Positions 56,023 to 63,309 of a stretch of 64,000 nt of DNA are shown here, piece after piece (the stretch's first letter is position 1; every line of letters starts with the position of its first letter). The stretch is from Paenibacillus_D sp047238105 (GTDB taxonomy: Bacteria; Bacillota; Bacilli; Paenibacillales; Paenibacillaceae). Below the pieces are notes generated by a model, which searched no databases, was not told where the DNA came from, and worked only from the letters and a program-made list of their open reading frames with translations. The DNA is taken from the NCBI RefSeq assembly GCF_047238105.1, contig NZ_JBDFMD010000001.1:5332001-5396000 (forward strand), in the 5' to 3' direction. Position numbers and translations under genes: made by a program.

Positions 56023-57134
56023 CGCTTTCCATCTATCAGCATCGCACGCCGCTGACACGCACTTTCGAGAAGCTGGCTGCGGGCGAGCTCACCATCGGCT
56101 TGCTGGGCGGCTCGATCACAGCTCCGGCGCCTCATAATTGGTCGGAGCCGGTCATCGCCTGGCTTGCTAATGAATACCCGGATGCCGCTCTGCAGGTCGA
56201 GAATGCCGCGATCGGCTCGACAACGAGCGAATCGGCGCTCTTCCGAGCGGAGCAGGATATCATCGGGCGAGATTGCGACCTTCTGTTCGTGGAGTACGCG
56301 GTGAATGACCACCAGGAGCCGCCAGAGAAACGAATGCGCACCCGTGAAGGGCTGCTGCGCAAGCTCCTCGAACGCACGGAAGCGGATCTGGTCCTCGTCT
56401 ATACCTTTCGTCAGGAGATGTATGAGGACATGATGTCAGGACGCATGCCGTCCTCTATCGCCGGACTGGAGCAGCTCGGGGAGCATTATCAGCTCGGTTC
56501 GGTCTGGATGGGCCTGTATGCGCTGCAGGAGGTTGTACATGGCAGACTGCGCTGGGAGGCATGGCTGCCTGACGGCTTGCATCCGCAAGACCGGGGGAGT
56601 CAATGCTATGCTGACAGTGTCATCGCGTTTCTGGAAACGGAACGCAGACAGGTCGGGAAGCAAGCGGCTATACAGACCGCGCCAATCCCGGAGCGTCTGA
56701 GGCAGCCATTGCCGGAGCCGCTCGATCCAGGTCACTGGCAAGCCTCGGAGCTGTTGGACTTGCGAGGAATAGAACGAAAGGGTCCCTGGTCCTTGCGCCG
56801 CAGAAGAGATCTGGCGTCGCTGGGCCAGGCCTTGTACACCAGCGCGCCAGATGCTGCGCTGCGATTTGGCTTTGAAGGGCGCGGATTGACGCTGGCGTTC
56901 CTCTTCGGCAAGTATACGGCTGAGTTCAGCTACAGGATCGACGGCGGGGAATGGCAAGCATCAAGCCTGGATCGCAGCGGCTGGTGCCCCGAGAAGGGGT
57001 ATCCCAAGATGTTTACGATCTCGGACGAGCTCGGGCCCGGGCCGCATCAGGTGGAGTTGGTCACCAGGCACGGGGGAGGGCTTCACTGCAAAGGAACGAA
57101 TTTCGAGCTGCTATTTGCAGGTGTTTTGAAGTAG
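56019..57134 (+). CDS. SGNH/GDSL-family hydrolase, probable carbohydrate esterase
   Basis: 371 residues from the ATG at 56019 (AAAAGGGG 8 bases upstream). Block I is LLGGSITAP with nucleophile S32; a conserved asparagine lies in VEYAVNDHQEP; the C-terminal ~110 residues form a beta-rich domain. No signal peptide. SGNH hydrolases in polysaccharide loci usually remove O-acetyl groups. Together with the alpha/beta-hydrolase at 43432 it suggests the substrate carries acyl as well as sulfate groups. A four-base overlap couples it to sulfatase 12. It is the last gene of the long operon; a terminator follows. Confidence 0.83.
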   Translation: MTLSIYQHRTPLTRTFEKLAAGELTIGLLGGSITAPAPHNWSEPVIAWLANEYPDAALQVENAAIGSTTSESALFRAEQDIIGRDCDLLFVEYAVNDHQEPPEKRMRTREGLLRKLLERTEADLVLVYTFRQEMYEDMMSGRMPSSIAGLEQLGEHYQLGSVWMGLYALQEVVHGRLRWEAWLPDGLHPQDRGSQCYADSVIAFLETERRQVGKQAAIQTAPIPERLRQPLPEPLDPGHWQASELLDLRGIERKGPWSLRRRRDLASLGQALYTSAPDAALRFGFEGRGLTLAFLFGKYTAEFSYRIDGGEWQASSLDRSGWCPEKGYPKMFTISDELGPGPHQVELVTRHGGGLHCKGTNFELLFAGVLK

Positions 57135-57165
57135 TATTCAGATCTTTGAGTCAAAGTGAAAATAT

Positions 57166-57204
57166 GAGGAGCCACGCTGCCTGCTGGCTTCCTTTTATTT
57201 TTTT
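57166..57204 (+). terminator. Rho-independent terminator ending the long sulfatase operon
   Basis: GGAGCCA pairs with TGGCTTC (7 bp, one G-U pair) around a ~10-base loop, followed by CTTTTATTTTTTT. It lies 30 bases after the SGNH hydrolase stop. Confidence 0.7.
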
Positions 57205-57300
57205 GAAATAGGCGGAGATTTACAAAAATTTATGTTGCATGTACGCGAACTTAATGTCAAAATGGAATTAAGTGAATGAAATGCTTGGGGGGCGGTTGGT

Positions 57301-57909
57301 TTGCTGGAGAAATGGAGACTGCTATGGTTGATCTTTCTCACGTTTCTGAAGATCGGACCGATTACATTCGGGGGCGGCTATGCGATGATTCCGGTCATTG
57401 AACGAGAGGTGGTCGATCGCAGGAAGTGGCTGCGGACGCATGATATTACAGACATCTTCGCCGTGGCCGAATCGGTGCCGGGGGCGATCGCGATCAATTC
57501 CGCGACGTTCATCGGTTATCGGATCGCCGGCGTCTCGGGAGCCATTGCGGCGATGCTGGGGATTTTATTCCCGACCTTTTGCATTATTATCGTGTTATCC
57601 CTTTTCTTCATGCAGATGAAGGACCACCCCAAGATCGAAGCGGCTTTTCTATCCATCCGTGCGACGATTGTCGCCCTGATTGCTTATGCGGCCTACAAGA
57701 TCGGCAAAACCGCCGTCGTGGACAAGACGACGCTGACGATGATCGCGATCACGGTCGGATTATTATTTCTCGGACATGGCGTGATCCATCCGGTCCTTAT
57801 TATTGTCGGCGGCGCCATTGCGGGAGTTATCGTCGTCGCCATCCGCAACCGGATCGGGCTCAAGACCGTGCTGGAGAAGGAAGAGCACATCTACGATTAT
57901 ATGATATGA
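57301..57909 (+). CDS. CHR-family (chromate/sulfate-type) transporter, first half of a pair
   Basis: 202 residues from TTG 57301 (GGGGGGCGG upstream). The sequence LTFLKIGPITFGGGYAMIPVIEREVV is the signature of the CHR family, and several membrane segments follow. In Firmicutes the long ChrA protein is often split into two short genes encoding opposite-facing halves, as here with the next gene. CHR proteins export chromate, an analogue of sulfate. In this locus, between twelve cytoplasmic sulfatases and the sulfatase-activating enzyme, export of released sulfate is an alternative role worth testing. A plausible promoter (TTGCAT, 17-base spacer, CAAAAT) lies at 57235-57263. Confidence 0.88.
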   Translation: MLEKWRLLWLIFLTFLKIGPITFGGGYAMIPVIEREVVDRRKWLRTHDITDIFAVAESVPGAIAINSATFIGYRIAGVSGAIAAMLGILFPTFCIIIVLSLFFMQMKDHPKIEAAFLSIRATIVALIAYAAYKIGKTAVVDKTTLTMIAITVGLLFLGHGVIHPVLIIVGGAIAGVIVVAIRNRIGLKTVLEKEEHIYDYMI

Positions 57910-57920
57910 GGTGAAGCAAG

Positions 57921-58460
57921 TTGCTGTGGTCGTTGTTTATCACTTTTCTAATGATCGGATTTGTCTCTTTTGGCGGGGGCTACGCTATGATACCCTTAAT
58001 AGAAAGAGAAGTCGTCGAGCGCCACGGCTGGATGACGCTGGAATACTTCTCGGATGTGATCGCTGTCGCCGGGATGTCGCCGGGGCCGATCGCGACGAAT
58101 ATTGCGATCTTCATCGGTTTTCAGCAGGCGGGCATGCCAGGGGCGGTGATCGCAGCGCTGGGGATGGTGCTTCCATCGCTGGCGATCATCCTCATCCTCG
58201 GCATGGTTTTTTTCAAGATCCAGCAGCACAAGCTCGTTAAGTCGTCCTTCTATGGTCTGCGGACCGTGATCACAGGACTGATCGTGTACGCTGCGATCAT
58301 GTTTGCCATCAACAACAATATTCTCGGTCCCCTGAACTGGTTTACGGCAAGCCAGATCTTGATCTTTCTTGGATCTCTTGCCGCACTGATGATGTTTCGC
58401 AAGCATCCCTTGCTGGTCATCGCCGCTTCCGGCGTGATCGGCATGGCTATCTACAGTTAA
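57921..58460 (+). CDS. CHR-family transporter, second half of the pair
   Basis: 179 residues from TTG 57921, 11 bases after the first half, with GAGGTGAAG before it. Contains the family signature FLMIGFVSFGGGYAMIPLIEREVVE and GMSPGPIATNIAIFIGF. Five or six predicted membrane segments. It should form a heterodimer with the first half. The formylglycine-generating enzyme follows after 31 bases, so the three genes look like one transcription unit. Confidence 0.88.
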   Translation: MLWSLFITFLMIGFVSFGGGYAMIPLIEREVVERHGWMTLEYFSDVIAVAGMSPGPIATNIAIFIGFQQAGMPGAVIAALGMVLPSLAIILILGMVFFKIQQHKLVKSSFYGLRTVITGLIVYAAIMFAINNNILGPLNWFTASQILIFLGSLAALMMFRKHPLLVIAASGVIGMAIYS

Positions 58461-58491
58461 TGTTCAGATGACAGGCAAAGGAGGAAGGGTA

Positions 58492-59469
58492 TTGGAACCC
58501 AAACAACAATCATGCTGTGCCGCTTCCCGGGAGCATGTGCAGCCGGTGCCCGCTCAGGAGCGCTCCGAGCAAATGGTCAGCGCTGTGCAGCCGCAGGGCG
58601 TGACGCCGGCGCAGGACCCTCACATGATAACGATCGAAGGCGGGACGTTCGAGATGGGTACGGATACGCCGGACGGATTCCCTGCTGACGGGGAAGGTCC
58701 GGTTCGCCAGGTGGAGGTCCGATCCTTCCGCATCTCCCCTTATGCCGTCACCAATCGTCAGTTCGGGCATTTCGTGGAGGCGACGGGGTATGTGACCGAA
58801 GCCGAGCGGTTCGGCTGGTCGTATGTGTTCCATCTGCTGGCATCCGAAGCGGTGAAGGAGCAGGTGAGCAATGTGCCGCAGGAGGTGCCGTGGTGGCTGG
58901 TCGTCCATGGCGCCTACTGGAGGCAGCCGGAGGGAGAAGACTCCAGCATCGACGATCGGCTGGATCACCCGGCGGTGCACATCTCCTGGCATGATGCCGA
59001 GGCGTATTGCAAGTGGGCCGGCGGCCGGCTGCCTACCGAAGCCGAATGGGAATATGCGGCACGCGGCGGACTGGCCCGGAAGACGTACCCCTGGGGTGAT
59101 CTGCTGAAGCCGGACGGCGAGCATCGCTGCAATATCTGGCAAGGCAAGTTCCCGTCCAAGAACAATCCCAGCGACGGCTATGTGGGAACTGCGCCTGTCG
59201 ATGCGTACAAGCCCAACGGCTACGGGCTGTACAATATGTCGGGCAATGTGTGGGAGTGGTGCGCGGACTGGTTCTCTCCGCGCTATCATATCGAGACGGC
59301 AAGCGTGGATCCGCGTTTCGAGCGGGAGACTGGCAGGCGATCGATGCGGGGCGGCTCCTATCTGTGCCATCGCTCATATTGCAATCGTTACCGCATCGCC
59401 GCCCGCAGCTCCAATACCCCGGACAGTTCGACCGGCAACTGCGGCTTCCGCATGGTCATGGACATATAA
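58492..59469 (+). CDS. Formylglycine-generating enzyme (sulfatase activator, SUMF1 type)
   Basis: 325 residues from TTG 58492, chosen for AAAGGAGG 7 bases upstream; ATG 58468 is weaker. It oxidises the cysteine of the CxPxR motif of sulfatases to formylglycine, using oxygen and copper. The catalytic cysteine pair is C292 and C297 in YLCHRSYC, within RGGSYLCHRSYCNRYRIAAR, matching human SUMF1. Other conserved blocks: EGGTFEMGTDTPDG, WAGGRLPTEAEWEYAARGG, NIWQGKFP and TAPVDAYKPNGYGLYN. N-terminal residues 8-9 are a vicinal cysteine pair (QQSCCAASR), in a flexible extension. Without signal peptide it works in the cytoplasm, the same compartment as the thirteen sulfatases of this window. No radical-SAM sulfatase activase is seen. 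Confidence 0.95.
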   Translation: MEPKQQSCCAASREHVQPVPAQERSEQMVSAVQPQGVTPAQDPHMITIEGGTFEMGTDTPDGFPADGEGPVRQVEVRSFRISPYAVTNRQFGHFVEATGYVTEAERFGWSYVFHLLASEAVKEQVSNVPQEVPWWLVVHGAYWRQPEGEDSSIDDRLDHPAVHISWHDAEAYCKWAGGRLPTEAEWEYAARGGLARKTYPWGDLLKPDGEHRCNIWQGKFPSKNNPSDGYVGTAPVDAYKPNGYGLYNMSGNVWEWCADWFSPRYHIETASVDPRFERETGRRSMRGGSYLCHRSYCNRYRIAARSSNTPDSSTGNCGFRMVMDI

Positions 59470-59475
59470 CAGAGT

Positions 59476-59504
59476 AGAGCCCGACATGATGCATGTCGGG
59501 CTCT
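59476..59504 (+). terminator. Perfect 13-bp hairpin between convergent genes
   Basis: AGAGCCCGACATG (59476-59488) and CATGTCGGGCTCT (59492-59504) form a perfect stem with loop ATG, between the formylglycine-generating enzyme gene and the reverse-strand gene that ends at 59525. Neither side has a long T tract, but position suggests a bidirectional terminator. Confidence 0.7.
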
Positions 59505-59524
59505 GCTGTGTATGAACGGTCGGA

Positions 59525-61402
59525 TTACGGATGAAGCAGCAGATCGGTATAATAATAGTAAGGGCCCGGCTCTTCCGTTTCCTTGGGGGAGACGGTTAAC
59601 AGGTAGACGAGCAACGGCTCGCCCAGGCGCTCGGCCACGACCTCAAGATCATGGGAGCCTTCCGGCAAGGTGATCTGGGCGAGCTGGGACTCGGGCGCCC
59701 GGTGATACGCCGGCATGAACTCCTCTATTGTGGAGCAATCGATGATCTGCTCGCCGTTCAGCTTGACCGATACCGGCCCGCTTGCGGCGGCGATCAGACG
59801 GAGCTCGCGCGCTTGCGGGTTATGCAGACGCGTGGCGGCGCGATACATCCCGTCCGTCTCGCCCGATCCGGCCTGTTCCCATTCGATCCGGCTGCCGGCG
59901 CAGCTGACGGCCCGGCCCTCTGTCTCCGCGGGGCCCCATAGCATCCATTCCGAGGCGGGGACGAGGACGAACCGTTCCTGCATCACCGACCATGTCGAAC
60001 CGTCATGCGCTCTGGTGATGACCGCGTTCAGCTCGTAGGAGGGCGCAGCTTCCGGTCCGGATACGATATGGAAGGTGAACGCCTGTGATGCGCCCGGGTC
60101 CAGTGAATAGGCCTGCTCGCCCTCGTCGCCTGTCCAGCCCGGCGGAAGCGTCAGCGCCAATTGCCCGGCGACACGGATGCGAGAGTGATTGATCAGCGTG
60201 AACCCCAGCGGCTTGCGCTGGCTTCGGCCGATCGCCGGACCTCCCGTTCCATAGTCGATGACCAGCTCGAGCCCTACAGGCGCCTTCGACCCGCCGGGCA
60301 GCAGCCTGCGGTCGGCAAGGACGTCGGCTGTCCACAGCTGTCGCACGGCATCGCTTGATTCTGCGGCAGAGCCGTCCAGCTCGGTAGCCAGCTCCGGATG
60401 AACGAGGATGCCGGTATCCCAGGCAGCCAGCACTTGCTTGCCCATGCGGATCGTCCGTGTGGTCAGCTCATCCAGATCGGCCGGTGCCGGGAAGCCCTTG
60501 ATCGGCGGACTGACGACGACGCGGTCGCCCACAGGGGCGACCCACCGCTCCGGCAGTCCTTCCGGTCCGGAGATCATGCCCAGGATAGCGCCTAGCGTAG
60601 CGGCGGTGCAGTCGGTATCGTAGCCGCAATTGACGGCCTTCAGGATCGCATCCTCGAAGCTCTCGCCATAGAGCCAGCCCAGCAGCGTAAAGGCGATATT
60701 CTGCGGTGCGTCCGTGAAGTTGTCGCGCCCATGGTGCTCCAGGATGAGCGAGCGGGCCTCGAGCCAGTCCTTGCCCTCGCGGTGCCACATTAACAGATCC
60801 CGGACGGCCTTTGCCGTGCGGCTGTTCTCCGGCAGATAGGACATACCGATGGCGATCAGCCGGTCGCGGTCCTGCTCCATGAAGATCGCGCTCTCGATCG
60901 CTGCGAACAGCATCTCGCCGTATACGCCCTCGCCGCCCGCATGATCGACCACGGCATCCTGATACGCATAATAGGCGGCTACGTGCGGGGCGCCAGGCGC
61001 GGCCATGGCCCAGATCTCGGAGCGGATCGGCGATCCCATACAGTCGGTGAAAGGATTGTTGAAGGCGCCTGCAAGCGGCGGCATGACTCCTCTCCGCAGA
61101 TTGGTCAGCGCGTAACCGTATTCATCGAACGGAAAAAACACGTGCTCCAGCCATTCCTGACCCAGCTCTCTGCAGGTGAGTCCCGGACCGTACTGCTCCA
61201 GCGCGTGCAGCCATACGAGCTGCAGATCCAGATCGTCATTTTCAAGCGGCCCGTCCTGCAGCACAGGATAAAAATCCAGGGTCAGCAATTCTTTTTTGCC
61301 TTCCACAGGAGCGCCCAGCGTGCCGCCGATGTTTTTGCCCAGCCAGCCGCCATAGACGCGGCGGTAGTAATCCTTTTCATTTAGAATGCGTGTAGGCATC
61401 AT
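59525..61402 (-). CDS. ADP-ribosylglycohydrolase-family protein with C-terminal beta domain
   Basis: 625 residues from the ATG at 61402 (or 61399), with GGAGG 6 bases upstream on the minus strand. The N-terminal ~340 residues match the ADP-ribosylglycohydrolase family (YYRRVYGGWLGKNIGGTLGAPVEG, LENDDLDLQLVWLHAL, and NCGYDTDCTAATLGAILG with the metal-binding DTD). Classical members remove ADP-ribose from proteins, but family members also occur as unstudied genes in sugar-degradation loci, so the true substrate may be a glycoside. The remaining ~280 residues are beta-rich and contain several W and G positions of carbohydrate-binding type. No signal peptide. It is read toward the formylglycine-generating enzyme and shares a promoter region with the AraC gene at 61507. 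Confidence 0.83.
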   Translation of the reverse strand: MMPTRILNEKDYYRRVYGGWLGKNIGGTLGAPVEGKKELLTLDFYPVLQDGPLENDDLDLQLVWLHALEQYGPGLTCRELGQEWLEHVFFPFDEYGYALTNLRRGVMPPLAGAFNNPFTDCMGSPIRSEIWAMAAPGAPHVAAYYAYQDAVVDHAGGEGVYGEMLFAAIESAIFMEQDRDRLIAIGMSYLPENSRTAKAVRDLLMWHREGKDWLEARSLILEHHGRDNFTDAPQNIAFTLLGWLYGESFEDAILKAVNCGYDTDCTAATLGAILGMISGPEGLPERWVAPVGDRVVVSPPIKGFPAPADLDELTTRTIRMGKQVLAAWDTGILVHPELATELDGSAAESSDAVRQLWTADVLADRRLLPGGSKAPVGLELVIDYGTGGPAIGRSQRKPLGFTLINHSRIRVAGQLALTLPPGWTGDEGEQAYSLDPGASQAFTFHIVSGPEAAPSYELNAVITRAHDGSTWSVMQERFVLVPASEWMLWGPAETEGRAVSCAGSRIEWEQAGSGETDGMYRAATRLHNPQARELRLIAAASGPVSVKLNGEQIIDCSTIEEFMPAYHRAPESQLAQITLPEGSHDLEVVAERLGEPLLVYLLTVSPKETEEPGPYYYYTDLLLHP

Positions 61403-61432
61403 ATGCAACCTCCGGTTTCTGATTTCCACCTC

Positions 61433-61438
61433 ATTATA
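61433..61438 (-). promoter_or_regulatory. Candidate -10 box of the ADP-ribosylglycohydrolase-family gene
   Basis: TATAAT on the minus strand, 30 bases before the start codon. The -35 is poor. Confidence 0.35.
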
Positions 61439-61506
61439 GAATCCGGAGCCGCCATTAGCCATGCACAATCTTGAGATTTGATCACACCCTGCTCAAGGAG
61501 GCTGTC

Positions 61507-62403
61507 ATGTATTATTCATTGTCCAGGCTCTCGGCGCTTGATATCCGTTGGACCAACCTGTTTGACGCCAGCTCGGCTTCTTTTCGCTGGAGCCATGCCA
61601 ATCCGTACTATCAGCTCATCGTCGCCAGCGACGCCCCGGTATGGATCGACGTGAGCGGCACGCGCTATGAGCTTCGCACAGGGGAATCGCTGCTGCTCCT
61701 GCCGTGGGAGCAGCATACCGGCTGGAACATGCAGGAGAAGCAAGGCACCTTCTATTGGGTTCAGTTCGCCTGCGCTCCTGCGCTGAAGACATTTGACCCT
61801 GAAGCAGCCATCGATCTTAACATTATCCATTCCGAGAAAACCGAGCTGCGCACCACCTCGGCCGCTCACGAGGATCTGCTCATCCTCCCCAAGATTCATC
61901 TGCCCCGCCAAAGGTTCCAACTGTTGAGTCTGTTCGAACGGCTGGTGCAATGCTCGGAGGAGCCCCACGGATACTTTCGCTTCCAGCAGTCCCTGCTGCT
62001 CGGCGAGATCCTCGGGCTGATCGCCGGCGATCTGCTGGACAGCCGCGAGCATGCGGCTTCCTTCTCACCCTCCTACCATACCTATCGGCGTCTGGTGAAT
62101 CTCTTGAACAACGGGTACGAGAAGGAGATGTCCAAGGAGCGGATGGAGCAGGAGATGGATCGCAAGTACGAATACCTGTGCCAGGTGTTCAAGAAATATG
62201 CGGGCATTACGATTGTGCAGTACCTGCATCAGCTCCGCATCCAGCGGGCCAAGCATCTGCTGCTTCACTCGGACAAGAGCGTCGGCGACATTGCTTTTGA
62301 AGTGGGATTCCAGGACGCTTTCTACTTCAGCCGTATCTTCAAACGGCTGGAGGGTCTGTCGCCGCTCCACTTCCGCACCATGAACGGGGAGGCGCAGCAG
62401 TAG
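61507..62403 (+). CDS. AraC-family regulator with N-terminal sugar-sensing cupin
   Basis: 298 residues from ATG 61507 (AAGGAGG upstream). The N-terminal half is an AraC-type cupin sensor (YYQLIVASDAPVWIDVSGTRYELRTGESLLLLPWEQHTGWNM); the last ~100 residues are the double HTH, ending GFQDAFYFSRIFKRLEGLSPLHFR. It is divergently arranged with the ADP-ribosylglycohydrolase-family gene and may regulate it. The effector is unknown. Confidence 0.9.
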   Translation: MYYSLSRLSALDIRWTNLFDASSASFRWSHANPYYQLIVASDAPVWIDVSGTRYELRTGESLLLLPWEQHTGWNMQEKQGTFYWVQFACAPALKTFDPEAAIDLNIIHSEKTELRTTSAAHEDLLILPKIHLPRQRFQLLSLFERLVQCSEEPHGYFRFQQSLLLGEILGLIAGDLLDSREHAASFSPSYHTYRRLVNLLNNGYEKEMSKERMEQEMDRKYEYLCQVFKKYAGITIVQYLHQLRIQRAKHLLLHSDKSVGDIAFEVGFQDAFYFSRIFKRLEGLSPLHFRTMNGEAQQ

Positions 62404-62406
62404 CGT

Positions 62407-63204
62407 TCAACGCTGCGGCGCAGCTGCGTCATTGCCCGTCTTCCGGGATGTCGCATAGTGGGAGGGCGACATCCCGGTACGACGGCGGAATACTTTGTGG
62501 AAGTAGGAGGTGTCATAGAAGCCGAGATGCGCACTGATCGCGGACACAGTAAGATTGGTGTGCTGCAGCAGCTCCATCGCCGTTGAGACGCGCAAGTCCT
62601 GGATGTAGGCATGAGGCGTCTTGCCGGTTGCTTCCTTGAACAACGCCAGCGTATAGTTGGGCGAGCGGTCGATGAGTCCGCCCAGCTCGCGAAGCGTGAT
62701 CGCTTCCCGGAAGTGCTCCAGGATATACTCCTTCAGCAGACGAACATGAGTGAGCTTGCGCAGCGGCATGGCGGGCGTGGCCAGTTCTCTATGCAGGGTG
62801 CCGAGTAGCTCCAGAAGAATGCCGTTGCCTATCACTTCGTTATAGGGGCCCTGTTCGAGAGAATGTCGATGAATAAGCAGGATTCGTTCTTTGTAATATT
62901 CGAAATTGTCTGACTGGATCAGGGCATGCTCGGTCGATGAGACCAGCGGCAGCCCGGGCAACTCGCATCGAAACATAACCGCATATTTCTGATGCGTGCC
63001 CTCCGGAGCATTAATCGCTTCGCGCTCGGTCCCGGCCGGGATCAGCAGCAGATCGCCCTTTGATGCCTGCAGGGGCCGGCCATTGAGCCGATAGGTCAGC
63101 TTGCCGTCCGTGATGAGGGCAAGAATGTGATATTGTACCTGCTGATTGCGGTTATGCCAGTACGGGATATGATCGTCGAAGAACGTATTGTAAATATGAA
63201 TCAC
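62407..63204 (-). CDS. AraC-family regulator, divergent from sulfatase 13
   Basis: 265 residues from GTG 63204 on the minus strand, with GGGAGG 10 bases upstream; longer in-frame starts cover the neighbouring sulfatase's promoter and are rejected. N-terminal cupin (YHILALITDGKLTYRLNGRPLQASKGDLLLIPAGTER) and C-terminal double HTH (ITLRELGGLIDRSPNYTLALFKEATGKTPHAYIQ and GFYDTSYFHKVFRRRTGMSPSHY). The divergent gene is a sulfatase; a perfect palindrome lies between the two. Confidence 0.9.
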   Translation of the reverse strand: MIHIYNTFFDDHIPYWHNRNQQVQYHILALITDGKLTYRLNGRPLQASKGDLLLIPAGTEREAINAPEGTHQKYAVMFRCELPGLPLVSSTEHALIQSDNFEYYKERILLIHRHSLEQGPYNEVIGNGILLELLGTLHRELATPAMPLRKLTHVRLLKEYILEHFREAITLRELGGLIDRSPNYTLALFKEATGKTPHAYIQDLRVSTAMELLQHTNLTVSAISAHLGFYDTSYFHKVFRRRTGMSPSHYATSRKTGNDAAAPQR

Positions 63205-63237
63205 CGCTGAAGCGCCTCCCAACATAAAGTGAAGACC

Positions 63238-63251
63238 TACTATTAATAGTA
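63238..63251. promoter_or_regulatory. 14-bp palindrome in the AraC/sulfatase divergent region
   Basis: TACTATTAATAGTA is a perfect palindrome 34 bases from the AraC start and about 34 bases upstream of the sulfatase -10 box. A candidate binding site for the AraC protein or another regulator. Confidence 0.45.
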
Positions 63252-63284
63252 ACATAATACATCGCCTTGTACTGCCCCCGCAGC

Positions 63285-63290
63285 TATAAT
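63285..63290 (+). promoter_or_regulatory. Candidate -10 box of sulfatase 13
   Basis: TATAAT 20 bases before the GTG start; no -35 at a usable distance, which fits activator-dependent transcription by the divergent AraC protein. Confidence 0.45.
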
Positions 63291-63309
63291 GAACCTGAGG
63301 TGAAGAACA

